DNA of 64,000 bases from Helicobacter pylori (GTDB taxonomy: Bacteria > Campylobacterota > Campylobacteria > Campylobacterales > Helicobacteraceae): the NCBI GenBank assembly GCA_008032935.1, contig CP032039.1:434001-498000 (forward strand), given 5' to 3'. Positions 30,822 through 41,346 of the stretch are shown piece after piece. Within the stretch, counting starts at the first letter, position 1. Every line of letters begins with the position of its first letter. The notes beneath the pieces were generated by a model. That model saw only the letters and a program-made list of their open reading frames with translations. It ran no database searches and had not been told where the DNA came from. The translations under genes were made by a program, and so were the position numbers.

Positions 30822-31211
30822 ATGATTTTTGATGTGAAAGCGCCTATATTAGGGTTTGAAACCATTCATAAAATGCACTTGCAAAAGGTTGATGAAATCT
30901 TTTTGCGTTTGAATAGTGCAGAAGAGAATTCCGTGGTGTCTTTCACGCTGGTTAATCCCTTTGCTTTAAGAAAATACGAATTTGAAGTGCCTACCCCCTT
31001 AAAAATCCTTTTAGAATTAGAGGGAGCCAAGAGCGTTCTGGTCGCTAATATCATGGTCGTTCAAACCCCTATTGAGCTTTCCACCGTGAATTATTTAGCC
31101 CCTTTAATTTTCAATTTGGACAAGCAGCTCATGGGGCAAGTGGTTTTGGATTCTAACAAATACCCACACTACCATTTAAGAGAGAATATTCTAAGCCACA
31201 CGCATGAATGA
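30822..31211 (+). CDS. fliW: Flagellar assembly factor FliW
   Basis: FliW binds flagellin and CsrA, linking flagellin level to translation control. The 129 residues from the ATG at 30822 show the family core: [11 protein letters not shown], then [19 protein letters not shown] (near residue 45) and [26 protein letters not shown]. An upstream in-frame ATG (30810) sits directly against AAAGGGA, too close for initiation, which is why 30822 is preferred. H. pylori has two FliW paralogues; position suggests the second one. It is separate from the fabZ gene, which has its own promoter. Confidence 0.85.
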   Translation: MIFDVKAPILGFETIHKMHLQKVDEIFLRLNSAEENSVVSFTLVNPFALRKYEFEVPTPLKILLELEGAKSVLVANIMVVQTPIELSTVNYLAPLIFNLDKQLMGQVVLDSNKYPHYHLRENILSHTHE

Positions 31212-31314
31212 TGCATGAGCGGTGCATGAGTGGTGTCTGTGTAAAGCGTTTCTTTAAACTTATGGCGCAATGCATTGGTGTTTTTGCAAATACAAGCGAG
31301 CGGTTTTCTTATGG

Positions 31315-31320
31315 TATAAT
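31315..31320 (+). promoter_or_regulatory. Extended -10 element upstream of fabZ
   Basis: TGGTATAAT, a consensus extended -10, lies 72 bases before the fabZ ATG. It probably starts the fabZ-lpxA-clpX transcript, since the three genes are spaced by only 1-2 bases. Confidence 0.65.
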
Positions 31321-31392
31321 AGCGGTTATTTTTTAGAATAACCAACGCTAAAAATAGCGCTTTAATTGAATCCAAAACAAGGAGTTTATTTT

Positions 31393-31872
31393 ATGGAACA
31401 AAGCCATCAAAACTTGCAATCTCAATTTTTTATAGAGCATATCTTACAGATTTTACCTCATCGTTATCCCATGCTCTTAGTGGATAGAATTATAGATTTA
31501 CAAGCCAATCAAAAAATTGTCGCTTATAAGAATATCACTTTTAATGAAGACGTGTTTAACGGGCATTTCCCTGATAAGCCCATTTTCCCGGGCGTTTTGA
31601 TCGTAGAGGGCATGGCGCAAAGCGGAGGGTTTTTGGCTTTCACTAGCTTGTGGGGGTTTGACCCTGAAATAGCCAAAACAAAAATCGTGTATTTCATGAC
31701 GATTGATAAGGTTAAATTCCGCATTCCTGTAACCCCAGGCGACAGATTAGAATACCATTTAGAAGTCTTAAAGCATAAGGGCATGATCTGGCAAGTGGGT
31801 GGCACGGCTCAAGTGGATGGCAAAGTGGTCGCTGAAGCCGAATTAAAAGCCATGATCGCAGAGAGAGAATAA
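31393..31872 (+). CDS. fabZ: 3-hydroxyacyl-ACP dehydratase FabZ
   Basis: FabZ dehydrates 3-hydroxyacyl-ACP in fatty acid synthesis. The 159-residue hot-dog protein shows ILPHRYPMLLVDRI with the catalytic histidine (near residue 20), and the NEDVFNGHFPDKPIFPGVLIVEGMAQ motif region with the catalytic glutamate. The ATG at 31393 follows AAGGAG. The stop is followed 2 bases later by lpxA, so fatty acid and lipid A synthesis are coupled in one operon, as in many Gram-negative bacteria. Confidence 0.97.
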   Translation: MEQSHQNLQSQFFIEHILQILPHRYPMLLVDRIIDLQANQKIVAYKNITFNEDVFNGHFPDKPIFPGVLIVEGMAQSGGFLAFTSLWGFDPEIAKTKIVYFMTIDKVKFRIPVTPGDRLEYHLEVLKHKGMIWQVGGTAQVDGKVVAEAELKAMIAERE

Positions 31873-31874
31873 AA

Positions 31875-32687
31875 ATGAGTAAGATTGCAAAAACAGCCAT
31901 TATCTCTCCTAAAGCAGAGATTAATAAAGGCGTAGAGATTGGGGAATTTTGCGTGATTGGGGATGGCGTCAAACTAGATGAAGGCGTGAAACTCCATAAC
32001 AATGTAACCTTACAAGGGCATACTTTCATCGGGAAAGACACCGAAATTTTTCCTTTTGCCGTGCTAGGCACACAGCCTCAAGATTTAAAATATAAGGGCG
32101 AATACAGCGAACTGATTGTTGGAGAAGACAACCTTATTCGTGAATTTTGCATGATAAATCCCGGCACTGAAGGGGGGATTAAAAAAACCCTTATTGGGGA
32201 TAAAAACCTGCTCATGGCTTATGTGCATGTCGCTCATGATTGCGTGATTGGCAGCCATTGCATTTTGGCTAATGGCGTAACTTTAGCAGGGCATATTGAA
32301 ATAGGCGATTATGTCAATATCGGCGGTCTTACCGCAATCCATCAATTTGTGCGTATCGCTAAAGGGTGCATGATAGCCGGTAAGAGCGCTTTAGGCAAAG
32401 ACGTGCCGCCTTATTGCACCGTAGAGGGCAATCGCGCTTTTATTAGGGGGTTAAACCGCCACAGGATGCGCCAATTATTAGAGAGTAAGGATATTGATTT
32501 CATCTATGCGCTCTATAAAAGGTTGTTCCGCCCTGTCCTCTCCTTAAGAGAGAGCGCTAAATTAGAGTTAGAAGAGCATGCCAATAACCCTTTTGTAAAA
32601 GAGATTTGCTCTTTTATTTTAGAGAGTTCTAGGGGCGTGGCGTATAAGTCAAGCGAATATTCTAGCGAAGAAAAACAAGAGGAATAA
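31875..32687 (+). CDS. lpxA: UDP-N-acetylglucosamine acyltransferase LpxA
   Basis: LpxA transfers the 3-hydroxyacyl chain from ACP to UDP-GlcNAc, the first step of lipid A synthesis. The 270 residues form a left-handed beta helix with hexapeptide repeats (for example [20 protein letters not shown]). The catalytic histidine lies in the [20 protein letters not shown] region, and the C-terminal helices follow ([20 protein letters not shown]). It lies directly between fabZ and clpX. Confidence 0.96.
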   Translation: MSKIAKTAIISPKAEINKGVEIGEFCVIGDGVKLDEGVKLHNNVTLQGHTFIGKDTEIFPFAVLGTQPQDLKYKGEYSELIVGEDNLIREFCMINPGTEGGIKKTLIGDKNLLMAYVHVAHDCVIGSHCILANGVTLAGHIEIGDYVNIGGLTAIHQFVRIAKGCMIAGKSALGKDVPPYCTVEGNRAFIRGLNRHRMRQLLESKDIDFIYALYKRLFRPVLSLRESAKLELEEHANNPFVKEICSFILESSRGVAYKSSEYSSEEKQEE

Positions 32688-32688
32688 C

Positions 32689-34047
32689 ATGAACGAAACG
32701 CTTTATTGCAGTTTTTGCAAAAAACCAGAATCCAGAGATCCCAAAAAACGCCGCATTATTTTTGCGAGCAATCTCAATAAAGATGTGTGCGTGTGCGAAT
32801 ATTGTATAGATGTGATGCATGGGGAATTGCACAAATACGACAGCAAATACGACAGAATGGATTCTTTATTCGCTCTCAAAAGAGACCGATTGAGGCGAAT
32901 GGAATCTAATGCTTATGAAGAAGAGTTTTTGCTCTCTCGCATTCCAGCCCCTAAAGAGCTTAAGGCGGTTTTAGACAATTATGTGATAGGGCAAGAGCAG
33001 GCTAAAAAGGTTTTTTCCGTAGCCGTGTATAACCATTACAAACGCTTGTCTTTTAAAGAAAAACTCAAAAAACAAGACAACCAAGACAGCGATTTAGAGT
33101 TAGAGCATTTAGAAGAAGTGGAGTTGAGCAAGTCTAATATTTTATTGATCGGCCCTACAGGTTCAGGCAAGACTTTAATGGCGCAAACTCTCGCCAAGCA
33201 TTTGGATATTCCTATCGCTATTAGCGATGCGACTAGCTTGACTGAAGCGGGTTATGTGGGCGAAGATGTGGAAAATATCCTCACAAGATTGTTGCAAGCG
33301 AGCGATTGGAATGTCCAAAAAGCCCAAAAAGGCATTGTGTTTATTGATGAAATTGATAAAATCAGCCGTTTGTCAGAAAACCGCTCCATCACTAGAGATG
33401 TTTCTGGCGAGGGCGTTCAGCAAGCGTTGTTAAAAATCGTTGAAGGCTCTTTGGTGAATATCCCCCCTAAAGGCGGCAGAAAGCACCCTGAGGGCAATTT
33501 CATTCAAATTGACACGAGCGATATTTTATTCATTTGCGCCGGAGCGTTTGACGGGTTAGCTGAAATCATTAAAAAACGCACCACGCAGAATGTGTTGGGT
33601 TTCACTCAAGAAAAGATGAGCAAAAAAGAGCAAGAAGCGATCTTGCATTTAGTCCAAACCCATGATTTGGTTACTTATGGGCTTATCCCTGAGCTTATTG
33701 GCCGTTTGCCGGTTTTAAGCACGCTAGATAGCATCAGTTTAGAAGCGATGGTGGATATTTTACAAAAACCTAAAAACGCTCTCATCAAGCAATACCAGCA
33801 GCTTTTCAAAATGGATGAAGTGGATTTGATTTTTGAAGAAGAAGCCATTAAAGAAATCGCCAAACTCGCATTAGAAAGAAAAACCGGGGCTAGGGGCTTA
33901 AGGGCGATCATTGAAGATTTTTGTTTGGATATTATGTTTGATTTGCCCAAGCTTAAGGGATCGGAAGTGCGTATCACTAAAGATTGTGTTTTGAAACAGG
34001 CTGAACCTTTGATCATTGCTAAAACGCATTCTAAAATTCTTCCTTAA
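32689..34047 (+). CDS. clpX: ATP-dependent Clp protease unfoldase subunit ClpX
   Basis: ClpX is the AAA+ unfoldase that feeds substrates to ClpP. The 452 residues have the N-terminal zinc finger (CSFCKKPES, then CVCEYCID), Walker A ([15 protein letters not shown], near residue 155), Walker B ([10 protein letters not shown]), the pore loop region (GYVGED), and the sensor 2 GARGLRAI motif. A charged insertion ([21 protein letters not shown]) precedes Walker A. The ATG is one base after the lpxA stop region, supporting co-transcription. Confidence 0.97.
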   Translation: MNETLYCSFCKKPESRDPKKRRIIFASNLNKDVCVCEYCIDVMHGELHKYDSKYDRMDSLFALKRDRLRRMESNAYEEEFLLSRIPAPKELKAVLDNYVIGQEQAKKVFSVAVYNHYKRLSFKEKLKKQDNQDSDLELEHLEEVELSKSNILLIGPTGSGKTLMAQTLAKHLDIPIAISDATSLTEAGYVGEDVENILTRLLQASDWNVQKAQKGIVFIDEIDKISRLSENRSITRDVSGEGVQQALLKIVEGSLVNIPPKGGRKHPEGNFIQIDTSDILFICAGAFDGLAEIIKKRTTQNVLGFTQEKMSKKEQEAILHLVQTHDLVTYGLIPELIGRLPVLSTLDSISLEAMVDILQKPKNALIKQYQQLFKMDEVDLIFEEEAIKEIAKLALERKTGARGLRAIIEDFCLDIMFDLPKLKGSEVRITKDCVLKQAEPLIIAKTHSKILP

Positions 34048-34090
34048 GGAACACGCTTATTAAATTTAACGATAAAGGATTAGAAAGGGC

Positions 34091-35134
34091 ATGATTTTTA
34101 GCAAATTGATCGGTTTGTTTTCGCATGATATTGCCATAGATTTAGGCACGGCTAACACGATCGTGTTAGTCAAAGGGCAGGGCATTATTATCAATGAGCC
34201 TTCTATTGTGGCGGTGCGCATGGGGTTGTTTGATTCTAAAGCTTATGATATTTTGGCAGTGGGGAGTGAGGCTAAAGAAATGCTAGGCAAAACCCCTAAC
34301 AGCATCAGAGCGATTCGCCCCATGAAAGATGGCGTGATTGCCGATTATGACATTACCGCTAAAATGATTCGCTACTTTATTGAAAAAGCGCACAAACGAA
34401 AGACATGGATTCGCCCGCGCATCATGGTGTGCGTGCCTTATGGATTGACAAGTGTGGAAAGGAATGCGGTTAAAGAGAGCGCTTTAAGCGCGGGGGCTAG
34501 AGAAGTCTTTTTGATTGAAGAGCCTATGGCAGCCGCGATTGGAGCAGGCTTACCGGTGAAAGAGCCTCAAGGGAGTTTGATCGTGGATATTGGCGGCGGC
34601 ACGACTGAAATTGGCGTGATCAGTCTTGGGGGGCTAGTCATTTCTAAAAGCATTAGAGTGGCTGGGGACAAATTGGATCAAAGCATCGTGGAATATATCC
34701 GCAAGAAATTCAATCTGTTGATAGGGGAGCGCACCGGCGAAGAGATTAAGATTGAAATCGGTTGTGCGATCAAATTGGATCCGCCTCTTACTATGGAAGT
34801 GTCAGGGAGGGATCAAGTGAGCGGGTTGTTGCACACGATTGAATTGAGCTCTGATGATGTGTTTGAAGCCATTAAAGATCAGGTGAGAGAAATCTCTAGC
34901 GCTTTAAGGAGCGTGCTTGAAGAAGTGAAGCCGGATTTGGCTAAAGACATTGTGCAAAATGGCGTGGTGCTTACCGGCGGTGGGGCTTTGATTAAGGGCT
35001 TGGACAAGTATCTAAGCGATATGGTTAAACTCCCTGTGTATGTGGGCGATGAGCCTTTATTGGCCGTAGCCAAAGGCACAGGAGAAGCCATACAAGATTT
35101 GGATTTACTCAGCCGTGTGGGTTTTAGTGAATAA
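34091..35134 (+). CDS. mreB: Rod-shape determining actin homologue MreB
   Basis: MreB is the bacterial actin that guides lateral wall synthesis. The 347 residues show the phosphate loops (IDLGTANTIV near the start, VDIGGGTTEIGVI near residue 165), the EEPMAAAIGAG segment, and the LTGGGALIKGLDKYL adenosine motif near the C-terminus. In H. pylori MreB has been reported to affect growth more than cell helicity. mreC follows 3 bases downstream. Confidence 0.97.
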   Translation: MIFSKLIGLFSHDIAIDLGTANTIVLVKGQGIIINEPSIVAVRMGLFDSKAYDILAVGSEAKEMLGKTPNSIRAIRPMKDGVIADYDITAKMIRYFIEKAHKRKTWIRPRIMVCVPYGLTSVERNAVKESALSAGAREVFLIEEPMAAAIGAGLPVKEPQGSLIVDIGGGTTEIGVISLGGLVISKSIRVAGDKLDQSIVEYIRKKFNLLIGERTGEEIKIEIGCAIKLDPPLTMEVSGRDQVSGLLHTIELSSDDVFEAIKDQVREISSALRSVLEEVKPDLAKDIVQNGVVLTGGGALIKGLDKYLSDMVKLPVYVGDEPLLAVAKGTGEAIQDLDLLSRVGFSE

Positions 35135-35137
35135 TGC

Positions 35138-35884
35138 ATGCGTTTTTATTTTAAATTCCTTTGGCTTTTAGGGATTTTTCTTATTTTTTATTTTTTAGAT
35201 TTTAAGGGCAGTTCTTCTTATATCAGCGACAGGATTAAAAATGCCTTGATGAGCGCTAAAAACAGCCTATTGGACAACATCCAAGCGTATTTTTTTCAAG
35301 CCAAAAACATTAAGGAATTCCAAAAAGAACGCTTGATTTTAGAAGCTTTAAAACTAGAAAACGCCGATTTGAAAGAGCGTTTGAATAGCGTTTATCCTTT
35401 AGAAAAGCCAAAAATGGTCTATTCTCCCACTTTTATGACTTCATTCACCAGTTTAGAAGACACGCACAGCGTCTCTCTCAACCCTATCATGAATTTAGAA
35501 GAAAATAAGATTTATGGCCTTGTCTCCCACAATCAAGCCATAGGCATTGCCGTGCTAGAAAAAGGGCGCTTGAATGGGTTTTTGAACGCTCACAAGCGGT
35601 GCGCTTATAGCGTGATGGTAGGCAAAAATCAAGTGTTAGGCTTTATAGGATCTAATTTCAAGCAAGAATTAGTCGTGGATTTTATTGTCCCAAGCGCTGA
35701 AATCAACATAGGCGATCAGGTGCTAACGAGCGGGCTAGATGGGATTTTTGGAGCGGGGGTGTTTGTGGGCGAAGTTTCAAGCATTGAAGATCATTACACT
35801 TATAAAATCGCGGTGTTGAAAAACGCTTTTTTAAGCGACGCCAAACTTTTAAGGCATGTGTTTTTAAGCGATGTGAAAAACTAG
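35138..35884 (+). CDS. mreC: Rod-shape determining protein MreC
   Basis: MreC is the bitopic scaffold protein linking MreB to penicillin-binding proteins. The 248 residues have an N-terminal membrane segment (FLWLLGIFLIFYFLDF), a coiled coil (about residues 40-85, EFQKERLILEALKLENADLKER), and the periplasmic beta domain with GDQVLTSGLDGIFGAGVFVGEV. The 3' end overlaps the 3' end of the convergent type III res gene by 21 bases, so the R-M system abuts the shape operon with no spacer. Confidence 0.94.
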   Translation: MRFYFKFLWLLGIFLIFYFLDFKGSSSYISDRIKNALMSAKNSLLDNIQAYFFQAKNIKEFQKERLILEALKLENADLKERLNSVYPLEKPKMVYSPTFMTSFTSLEDTHSVSLNPIMNLEENKIYGLVSHNQAIGIAVLEKGRLNGFLNAHKRCAYSVMVGKNQVLGFIGSNFKQELVVDFIVPSAEINIGDQVLTSGLDGIFGAGVFVGEVSSIEDHYTYKIAVLKNAFLSDAKLLRHVFLSDVKN

Positions 35885-38836
35885 CGCTCTATTCAAGGCT
35901 AATTCAAGCGCATTTTTAACCCCTTTCAATAAAACTAGGCTAATTGTTTTAGAAAAAAAATCTTTTAATTCCCCTTCTTTAATCCAATCATCTCTATAAC
36001 GCTCCCCCACACCATCCTTATCCCCATAAAATTTTAAAACCACTTTGATTTTGAGATTGGGATCGTCTTTAGGGTTAAAAATTTTATCTTTAAAAAGTTT
36101 ATATGCGTCTGCCTTATGTTCGTAATCAGTGTGTTTGCTCCCTTTAGGATCAATGAAGCAAATGATCTGTGTGCCGCCTTTTTCTAGCCAAAAGATAAAA
36201 TCAGGGAAAAAGCGCCTTTCTGCAGCGTTGTCTATATAGGGGATAAATAAATTGTCTAAATGCTCATCAATCTTGCTGAACGCCCAAAAATCATAGTTGT
36301 CTTGCAGCGTTTCTGTAATCTTTAACAACTCTTCTAAAAAATCGCTCTCGCTCTTTACTTTAACCACATGCTTAAGCCAATCGCAGTTTTTGGCTTTAAT
36401 GAGTGGGGTGTAGTAATGCTCTTTGAGTTTTAACAGCTCTGCTTCATCAACTTTGAATGTTCTGTCTTGTTTGTGCTTTTCTGTATCATAAGGATCGATC
36501 TCGCCTTGCGCGATTTTTATTCTTTCTTTATCCAAAGGTGCATACTCTTTCACTTCTTGGATTTTTTTAACCAATTCTTCTTTTTTATCCGCCTTAACTT
36601 TAACCCTTTTAAAATGCACGATTTTCTCATTATCTAGGGCGTTAAACTCATCTTTAGGCACTTTTTGATTGGGGTATAGCTTGCCTTTAATTTCAGAAAT
36701 CATGTAATCTAAATCTTTATAATGCCAAGTTGATACCTTTTTAAAATGCACTGTTTGTATCAAGTCTTTTAACAGTGCGTAATCTTTAGGGTTATAAATT
36801 TCATGCTTTAAAATAAAATGTTTTTCACTCATTAAATGAAAATACTCTTTTAAATCCTTAAAATTTTTTTCGCTCATTTTAAACGAAGCGCTTGGAGAAA
36901 TTTTAAGAGCGTTGGTTTGTTCTTTTCGGTAGCAAGGCACGAATAAGGCGTGTTTTATGGGCGTTTTTTCTAATTTGATTTCATGCCATGAGCCTCTATT
37001 TTCGCCCCCATTCTCGCTCTCTTTTTGGAACTTTAAAATCGCTTCAAGGCTTGCATGGTTAGTGGGTATCACAAAAAGCGTTTCTAACATTGCAGCGTTT
37101 GGTTTCAATTTTTCTTTAATGGCTTCATCTATGTCTAAATACGCTAACCTTTGGCGTTGGTTTTTGACGCTTTCAATCCTTACGCCCCTGCCAAAAGATT
37201 GTTTCACCAGCTTTTTAGCGTCATCATCAAGCCCTATATTTAAAAATAAAATCACGCTAGGCCTTGTGCTGTCCCACCCAGTGTCAAAAGTGCGAGACCC
37301 CACTAAGATATTGATACTGCTCTTATCAATCTGGCTGAAATAGCTCTCTTCTTTAAAGCTCAAATTCTTACTCACCACCTTCACGCTCTTTAATTTTTCA
37401 CGGATCCATTCGGTAATATCGCCTATTCTAATCAAGCAAAAGACTTTATCGCTTGTGTTGAGCTTGAAAGCGATTTCTTGGTTGTTTTTAGGGTTAATGA
37501 TCACTTCAATATGCCCGTTACTGGCATAAAAAACTTCTTCTTTTAAGCCTTTAAAATCCATATCGTTTAAACTTTCTTTAAAAACCTTAACCTTATAGTC
37601 TTTATCTTTATCATCGCTAAAAAGAAATTCCGGATTCTTTAATTCCTCTAATAAATCGTCTTTAGCCTTTAAAAAATCGCTTCCATCGTCATTTTCAATC
37701 ACGCGCGCTAAAGTTTTAAAAAAGATTTCTGCATCGCTGTTTTCCACGTTCACAGAATGCGTGAACACGAGCATTAAAGGGTCGTAAAAATAGCCTTCTG
37801 TTTTATAGCGTTTTTGCATGCCTAAAAGCAATAACGCCTTTAAAAGAGCGATTTCTTTTTCCCTATCGTTTAAATCCTTTAATTCCTTAAAAGCGTTTAA
37901 ATTGTTTTTCTTCAATAAGACAGATTCTTTGCCATAGCCAAGCTTCACCCACTCGCCCACGCTCAAATTATACACCGCAGTGATGAGATCGCTCTCTTCG
38001 GTGAAAGTGGCGCTGAAATTGAATAAAAACCCTTTTAAAGACAGCAGGCTAAAAATCGCCTGTCTTTTGCTTTCAGTCTTGTTCCCCTTATGCGCTTCAT
38101 CTAAAATCACATAGTTTTCCCCATTATCCCAATAATCCTTATAATTTAAAAGGTTTTCCTTGCTTTCTTCATCATTCATTAAATCCGCGCGGTAATAAAA
38201 AAGAACGATTTCTTTCATTAAAGAATCTTTTGGAGAGTGGTAAAAATCCTTATTCTTAACGCTTTTAAGGTTTTTGAAATCAATTTGTTTAAAATAGTCT
38301 TTACCCCGGTTGTATTTTTCAATTTCTTTTTCAAATTGCTTGATCAAATGCTCGTTCGCGCTAAAAAACATGATATTTTTCTTAGGGATTAAACCCATTC
38401 TTATAGCCACGCTTAAAAGCTCTACTAGTTTGATGATGACAATCGTTTTACCGCTCCCTGTGGCCATGTAAAAGGCTAGGCGGTTGATAAAATTTTCAAA
38501 ACTCACGCAATCATTTTCTACCTTAAAATGACTTTTTAACAAAGGATTGAGTTTCTTTTTAGCGAAATCGCAATTGGCGAATGAATAATGTTTTTGATAA
38601 AAAGCGTAAAATTCTTTTTTATTCTCTTTGAAATCTCTAAAATAAGCGACAAGCACTCTAAAAGCGTTAATCAAAGCTTGCTGTTGGTAATCTAAAAGCT
38701 CCTTATCATTATCAAAGCTTTTAAAGTCTAACATTTCTAACGGCTCGTTAATCTCGTTAGCGTTCAATTCCTCTTCAGCGAGTTTTTGAGCGACAAAAAT
38801 TTCATTATTTCTTATTTCTTGTTTTTTCTTTGCCAT
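35864..38836 (-). CDS. Type III restriction subunit Res (second system)
   Basis: This is a 990-residue helicase-nuclease subunit. Motifs are FYMATGSGKTIVIIKL (Walker A, near residue 125), VILDEAHKGNK (DEAH box), FNFSATFTEE (SAT motif), and the late motor segment GSRTFDTGWDS with SFGRGVRIE. The C-terminal nuclease has PDFIFWLEKGGTQ and ICFIDPKGSKH, a PD-(D/E)xK pattern. It follows mod by 10 bases in the normal mod-res order. It shares little with the res at 20636 beyond the motor motifs, so these are two independent systems. Confidence 0.93.
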   Translation of the reverse strand: MAKKKQEIRNNEIFVAQKLAEEELNANEINEPLEMLDFKSFDNDKELLDYQQQALINAFRVLVAYFRDFKENKKEFYAFYQKHYSFANCDFAKKKLNPLLKSHFKVENDCVSFENFINRLAFYMATGSGKTIVIIKLVELLSVAIRMGLIPKKNIMFFSANEHLIKQFEKEIEKYNRGKDYFKQIDFKNLKSVKNKDFYHSPKDSLMKEIVLFYYRADLMNDEESKENLLNYKDYWDNGENYVILDEAHKGNKTESKRQAIFSLLSLKGFLFNFSATFTEESDLITAVYNLSVGEWVKLGYGKESVLLKKNNLNAFKELKDLNDREKEIALLKALLLLGMQKRYKTEGYFYDPLMLVFTHSVNVENSDAEIFFKTLARVIENDDGSDFLKAKDDLLEELKNPEFLFSDDKDKDYKVKVFKESLNDMDFKGLKEEVFYASNGHIEVIINPKNNQEIAFKLNTSDKVFCLIRIGDITEWIREKLKSVKVVSKNLSFKEESYFSQIDKSSINILVGSRTFDTGWDSTRPSVILFLNIGLDDDAKKLVKQSFGRGVRIESVKNQRQRLAYLDIDEAIKEKLKPNAAMLETLFVIPTNHASLEAILKFQKESENGGENRGSWHEIKLEKTPIKHALFVPCYRKEQTNALKISPSASFKMSEKNFKDLKEYFHLMSEKHFILKHEIYNPKDYALLKDLIQTVHFKKVSTWHYKDLDYMISEIKGKLYPNQKVPKDEFNALDNEKIVHFKRVKVKADKKEELVKKIQEVKEYAPLDKERIKIAQGEIDPYDTEKHKQDRTFKVDEAELLKLKEHYYTPLIKAKNCDWLKHVVKVKSESDFLEELLKITETLQDNYDFWAFSKIDEHLDNLFIPYIDNAAERRFFPDFIFWLEKGGTQIICFIDPKGSKHTDYEHKADAYKLFKDKIFNPKDDPNLKIKVVLKFYGDKDGVGERYRDDWIKEGELKDFFSKTISLVLLKGVKNALELALNRALVFHIA

Positions 38837-38845
38837 GATTTTTCC

Positions 38846-41098
38846 TTACCAAATGAGCGCTTCTTTTAAGGCTTTTAAAATCTCTACTTCTTTATCATTC
38901 CCTTTAAATTTCACCACTTTTTCATTGAAAAACTCCACTCCAACGCCGTGTAAATTTTCCAAAGTCTCTTTAATATCCACGCCCATTTTTTCTAGCGCTT
39001 CTATATTGAGCGTGTAAGACTCGTTTTTACGCTCCACTAAATCGCTGTATTGTTCATCATACGCTAGGGGTTTGTCGTTGTCTTCATACTTGATTTTTCT
39101 TAAAATCTCTTCATAGCTTTCTAATTCATAAACTTTCACCACCCCACCTCCATCAAATTCTTTAAGTGCACCGCTTTTAAAACCGCCTATGACCTTTTTA
39201 AGGCGTGGCAAAATCACGCTCTCAAAATGCTCCCCCATTTCAATACCGATATACTTCCTCTTCATTTTGTGCGCCACCGCGCAATTCGTCCCGCTCCCAG
39301 CGAAAAAATCGCACACGATAGAGTTTTCGTTACTGCTCGCTTGGATTACCCTTTCTAGCAATTTTTCCGGTTTTTGGGTTAGATTTTCATTGTTTTTTAC
39401 CCTTTCTGTTGAAGTAGAGCCAATGATAGGTATATTCCATAAAGTATCCACATAGCGTTCATGAGATAATTCATAAATAACCTTACCATTTTCATCTCTT
39501 GCTCTCATATTTTTACCATCTCGTCCTTCTCGCTTGCTTAAAAGAACTGGCTCACTTCGTGGTTCTTTTTGTCTATAAAATATATATTCTTCATTTTTAG
39601 AATAATTTAAAATTGTTTCGGTATTTTTAGCAAAACTATTGCCACTATTTGCCATTTTATTAGAGTAATACCAAATTATCTCATTCCTAAAATTTTCTTT
39701 ACCAAAAATATCATTGACTAGCATACGCCCCAAATAATTAGCATTGTTATCCAAATGCAGATAAAAGCTTCCTTGAGGGCTTAAAAAATCATAAGCGAGC
39801 TCCAAGCGATTGTGCATAAGGCTTAGCCATGTGCTGTCTTGAAATTTGTCTATGTAAGCAAAATCACTGCCGGTATTGAAAGGTGGATCAATGTAAATGC
39901 AATCAATGGCTTCTTTATAGCGGTTTTTAAGGGAGTTTAGGGCTTGGTAGTTTTCGCTTTTAATGAGCGTGCCGTTGATTTCATTTTCATTGAATAAGCT
40001 TTTAATCTCTTCTTCTAAATCTTTAAAATAGAGGGTGTCTAGGGGCAAGAACTCGTTTTCTAAAAGATTGTCTGTGGTTTTTAAATTCAAGTCTTGCCAT
40101 TCTTTGACTTGTTTGGGGTAGTTTTTGTGGCTTGTGATTTTACTCAAATCGTAGTTTTTAGCTTTGAGTTTGTCTAGGCTCACGATAAAATGCGAGTTTA
40201 ATACAAAGCGGGGTTTGTTCCAAATCTTACAGAGTTCGTTTTCAAATTCGCTCACTAATACAATCACTTGCAACGCCACTTCCTTAATGGTGTTGATCTC
40301 ATTAAGGCGTTTAGCATCAAATGCAGTCATTTCTTTAAAAAGGTATTCAAACAAATACAAATCCAATTGCTCTTTTAAAAACCCTTGCGCGTTTTTATGG
40401 ATGAAATAATCCATGCTGCCTTGCTTTTTGAATTTTCCAAACGCTTTTTTTAAAATTTCTTCATCAAGTTTGACGCCTTGATTGGAGCATTCTTTTAGGA
40501 TTTCATTCGTTTTTGTTTGGCTATTATTGCTCTTAAGAGTAACGCTAAAATTCAGGGTGTTAGTTTTTGTGTCTATATCTTTTAAATCAAAGACTAAATC
40601 CACTTTTTCATTATACTTTTTGCTCTCTAGTAAAGAAGCGTCAAAATTAAAAATAATGCCCTCTAATTCAAAGCAAAAATCCTTATAAATCGTTTCGCTT
40701 TTCACGTAATAAAGATCTTTAGTTTTATAAAATAAGGCGGTGTCTTTTTTAAGGGAGCATTTTTCATAACCGCTTTTGGTATAAAGATTATCGTAAAGGG
40801 GCGTGTCGTTGAAATAAATCCCTCCATTAGCGCTGAAATAACGCTTGAAAAAGCTATAGAGTTTGTCAAACAATTCTTCTTTGAGATCGTTGTTATCTTG
40901 GCATTTTAAATCAATGAGTTTTTCTAATTCTTGTTTTTTGCTTTGATAATACTGGCTTTTAGCCTTCAATAGATTGATCATGCCACTTTTTAGCGCTTTA
41001 GCGTTAGGATCTAAAAGGCTTTCTTGCTGGTCTTCAATCTTAACGCCTATGAAAAGGTTTTCTAAAACTTCATAAAATTGCGCTTCGTTCGTTTTCAT
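38846..41098 (-). CDS. Type III DNA methyltransferase Mod (second system)
   Basis: This is the specificity and adenine-N6 methyltransferase subunit, 750 residues from the ATG at 41098 (AGGAGCG upstream). DPPFNTGSDFAYIDKF (catalytic DPPF) comes before the recognition region, and DFFAGSGTNCAVAHKMKRKY (SAM site) after it. The recognition region (about 39400-39720) is AT-rich, as in an exchanged domain. I recall the allele in strain 26695 being split by a poly-G tract, but no long homopolymer is visible here, so expression looks fixed. Fragments of this gene or a close paralogue occur at 44265, 62178 and 62697. Confidence 0.93.
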   Translation of the reverse strand: MKTNEAQFYEVLENLFIGVKIEDQQESLLDPNAKALKSGMINLLKAKSQYYQSKKQELEKLIDLKCQDNNDLKEELFDKLYSFFKRYFSANGGIYFNDTPLYDNLYTKSGYEKCSLKKDTALFYKTKDLYYVKSETIYKDFCFELEGIIFNFDASLLESKKYNEKVDLVFDLKDIDTKTNTLNFSVTLKSNNSQTKTNEILKECSNQGVKLDEEILKKAFGKFKKQGSMDYFIHKNAQGFLKEQLDLYLFEYLFKEMTAFDAKRLNEINTIKEVALQVIVLVSEFENELCKIWNKPRFVLNSHFIVSLDKLKAKNYDLSKITSHKNYPKQVKEWQDLNLKTTDNLLENEFLPLDTLYFKDLEEEIKSLFNENEINGTLIKSENYQALNSLKNRYKEAIDCIYIDPPFNTGSDFAYIDKFQDSTWLSLMHNRLELAYDFLSPQGSFYLHLDNNANYLGRMLVNDIFGKENFRNEIIWYYSNKMANSGNSFAKNTETILNYSKNEEYIFYRQKEPRSEPVLLSKREGRDGKNMRARDENGKVIYELSHERYVDTLWNIPIIGSTSTERVKNNENLTQKPEKLLERVIQASSNENSIVCDFFAGSGTNCAVAHKMKRKYIGIEMGEHFESVILPRLKKVIGGFKSGALKEFDGGGVVKVYELESYEEILRKIKYEDNDKPLAYDEQYSDLVERKNESYTLNIEALEKMGVDIKETLENLHGVGVEFFNEKVVKFKGNDKEVEILKALKEALIW

Positions 41099-41128
41099 TA
41101 TCACGCTCCTTAAAAAACATAAAGAATT

Positions 41129-41134
41129 ATTATA
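41129..41134 (-). promoter_or_regulatory. -10 element of the second type III mod-res operon
   Basis: On the minus strand, TATAAT lies 31 bases before the mod ATG at 41098, in the gap next to the truncated crdR copy. Confidence 0.6.
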
Positions 41135-41154
41135 ACAAAGCCCGCTCATTAAGT

Positions 41155-41218
41155 GCTACAATACCCCCATGCAAAAAAAGATTTTTTTACTAGAAGACGA
41201 TTACCTTTTAAGCGAGAG
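41155..41218 (+). pseudogene. Truncated duplicate of the crdR 5' end
   Basis: These 64 bases are identical to 44334-44397: the crdR -10 element, ATG (41169) and the first 16 or so codons ([14 protein letters not shown]). Beyond 41218 the sequence diverges, with only short resemblance, and stops near 41249. With the true crdR gene 3.2 kb away it forms a direct repeat around the MboII-like R-M genes. Confidence 0.92.
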
Positions 41219-41346
41219 CGTTAAGGCGTTTGGCTTATTGAAATTTTAGATTACCTTGACTGACTCATTTTTTTAAAACACCCCTATTTCATTGTAAAAT
41301 TATCTCTGTGAAACTCATTGAAGTTTAATAAAAGGTAAAAATAAGA

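Noticed and set aside
35864-41149. Large minus-strand genes as possible helicase-type defence system other than R-M
   Set aside because: The DPPF and SAM motifs in mod and the motor plus PD-(D/E)xK motifs in res fit a standard type III pair.
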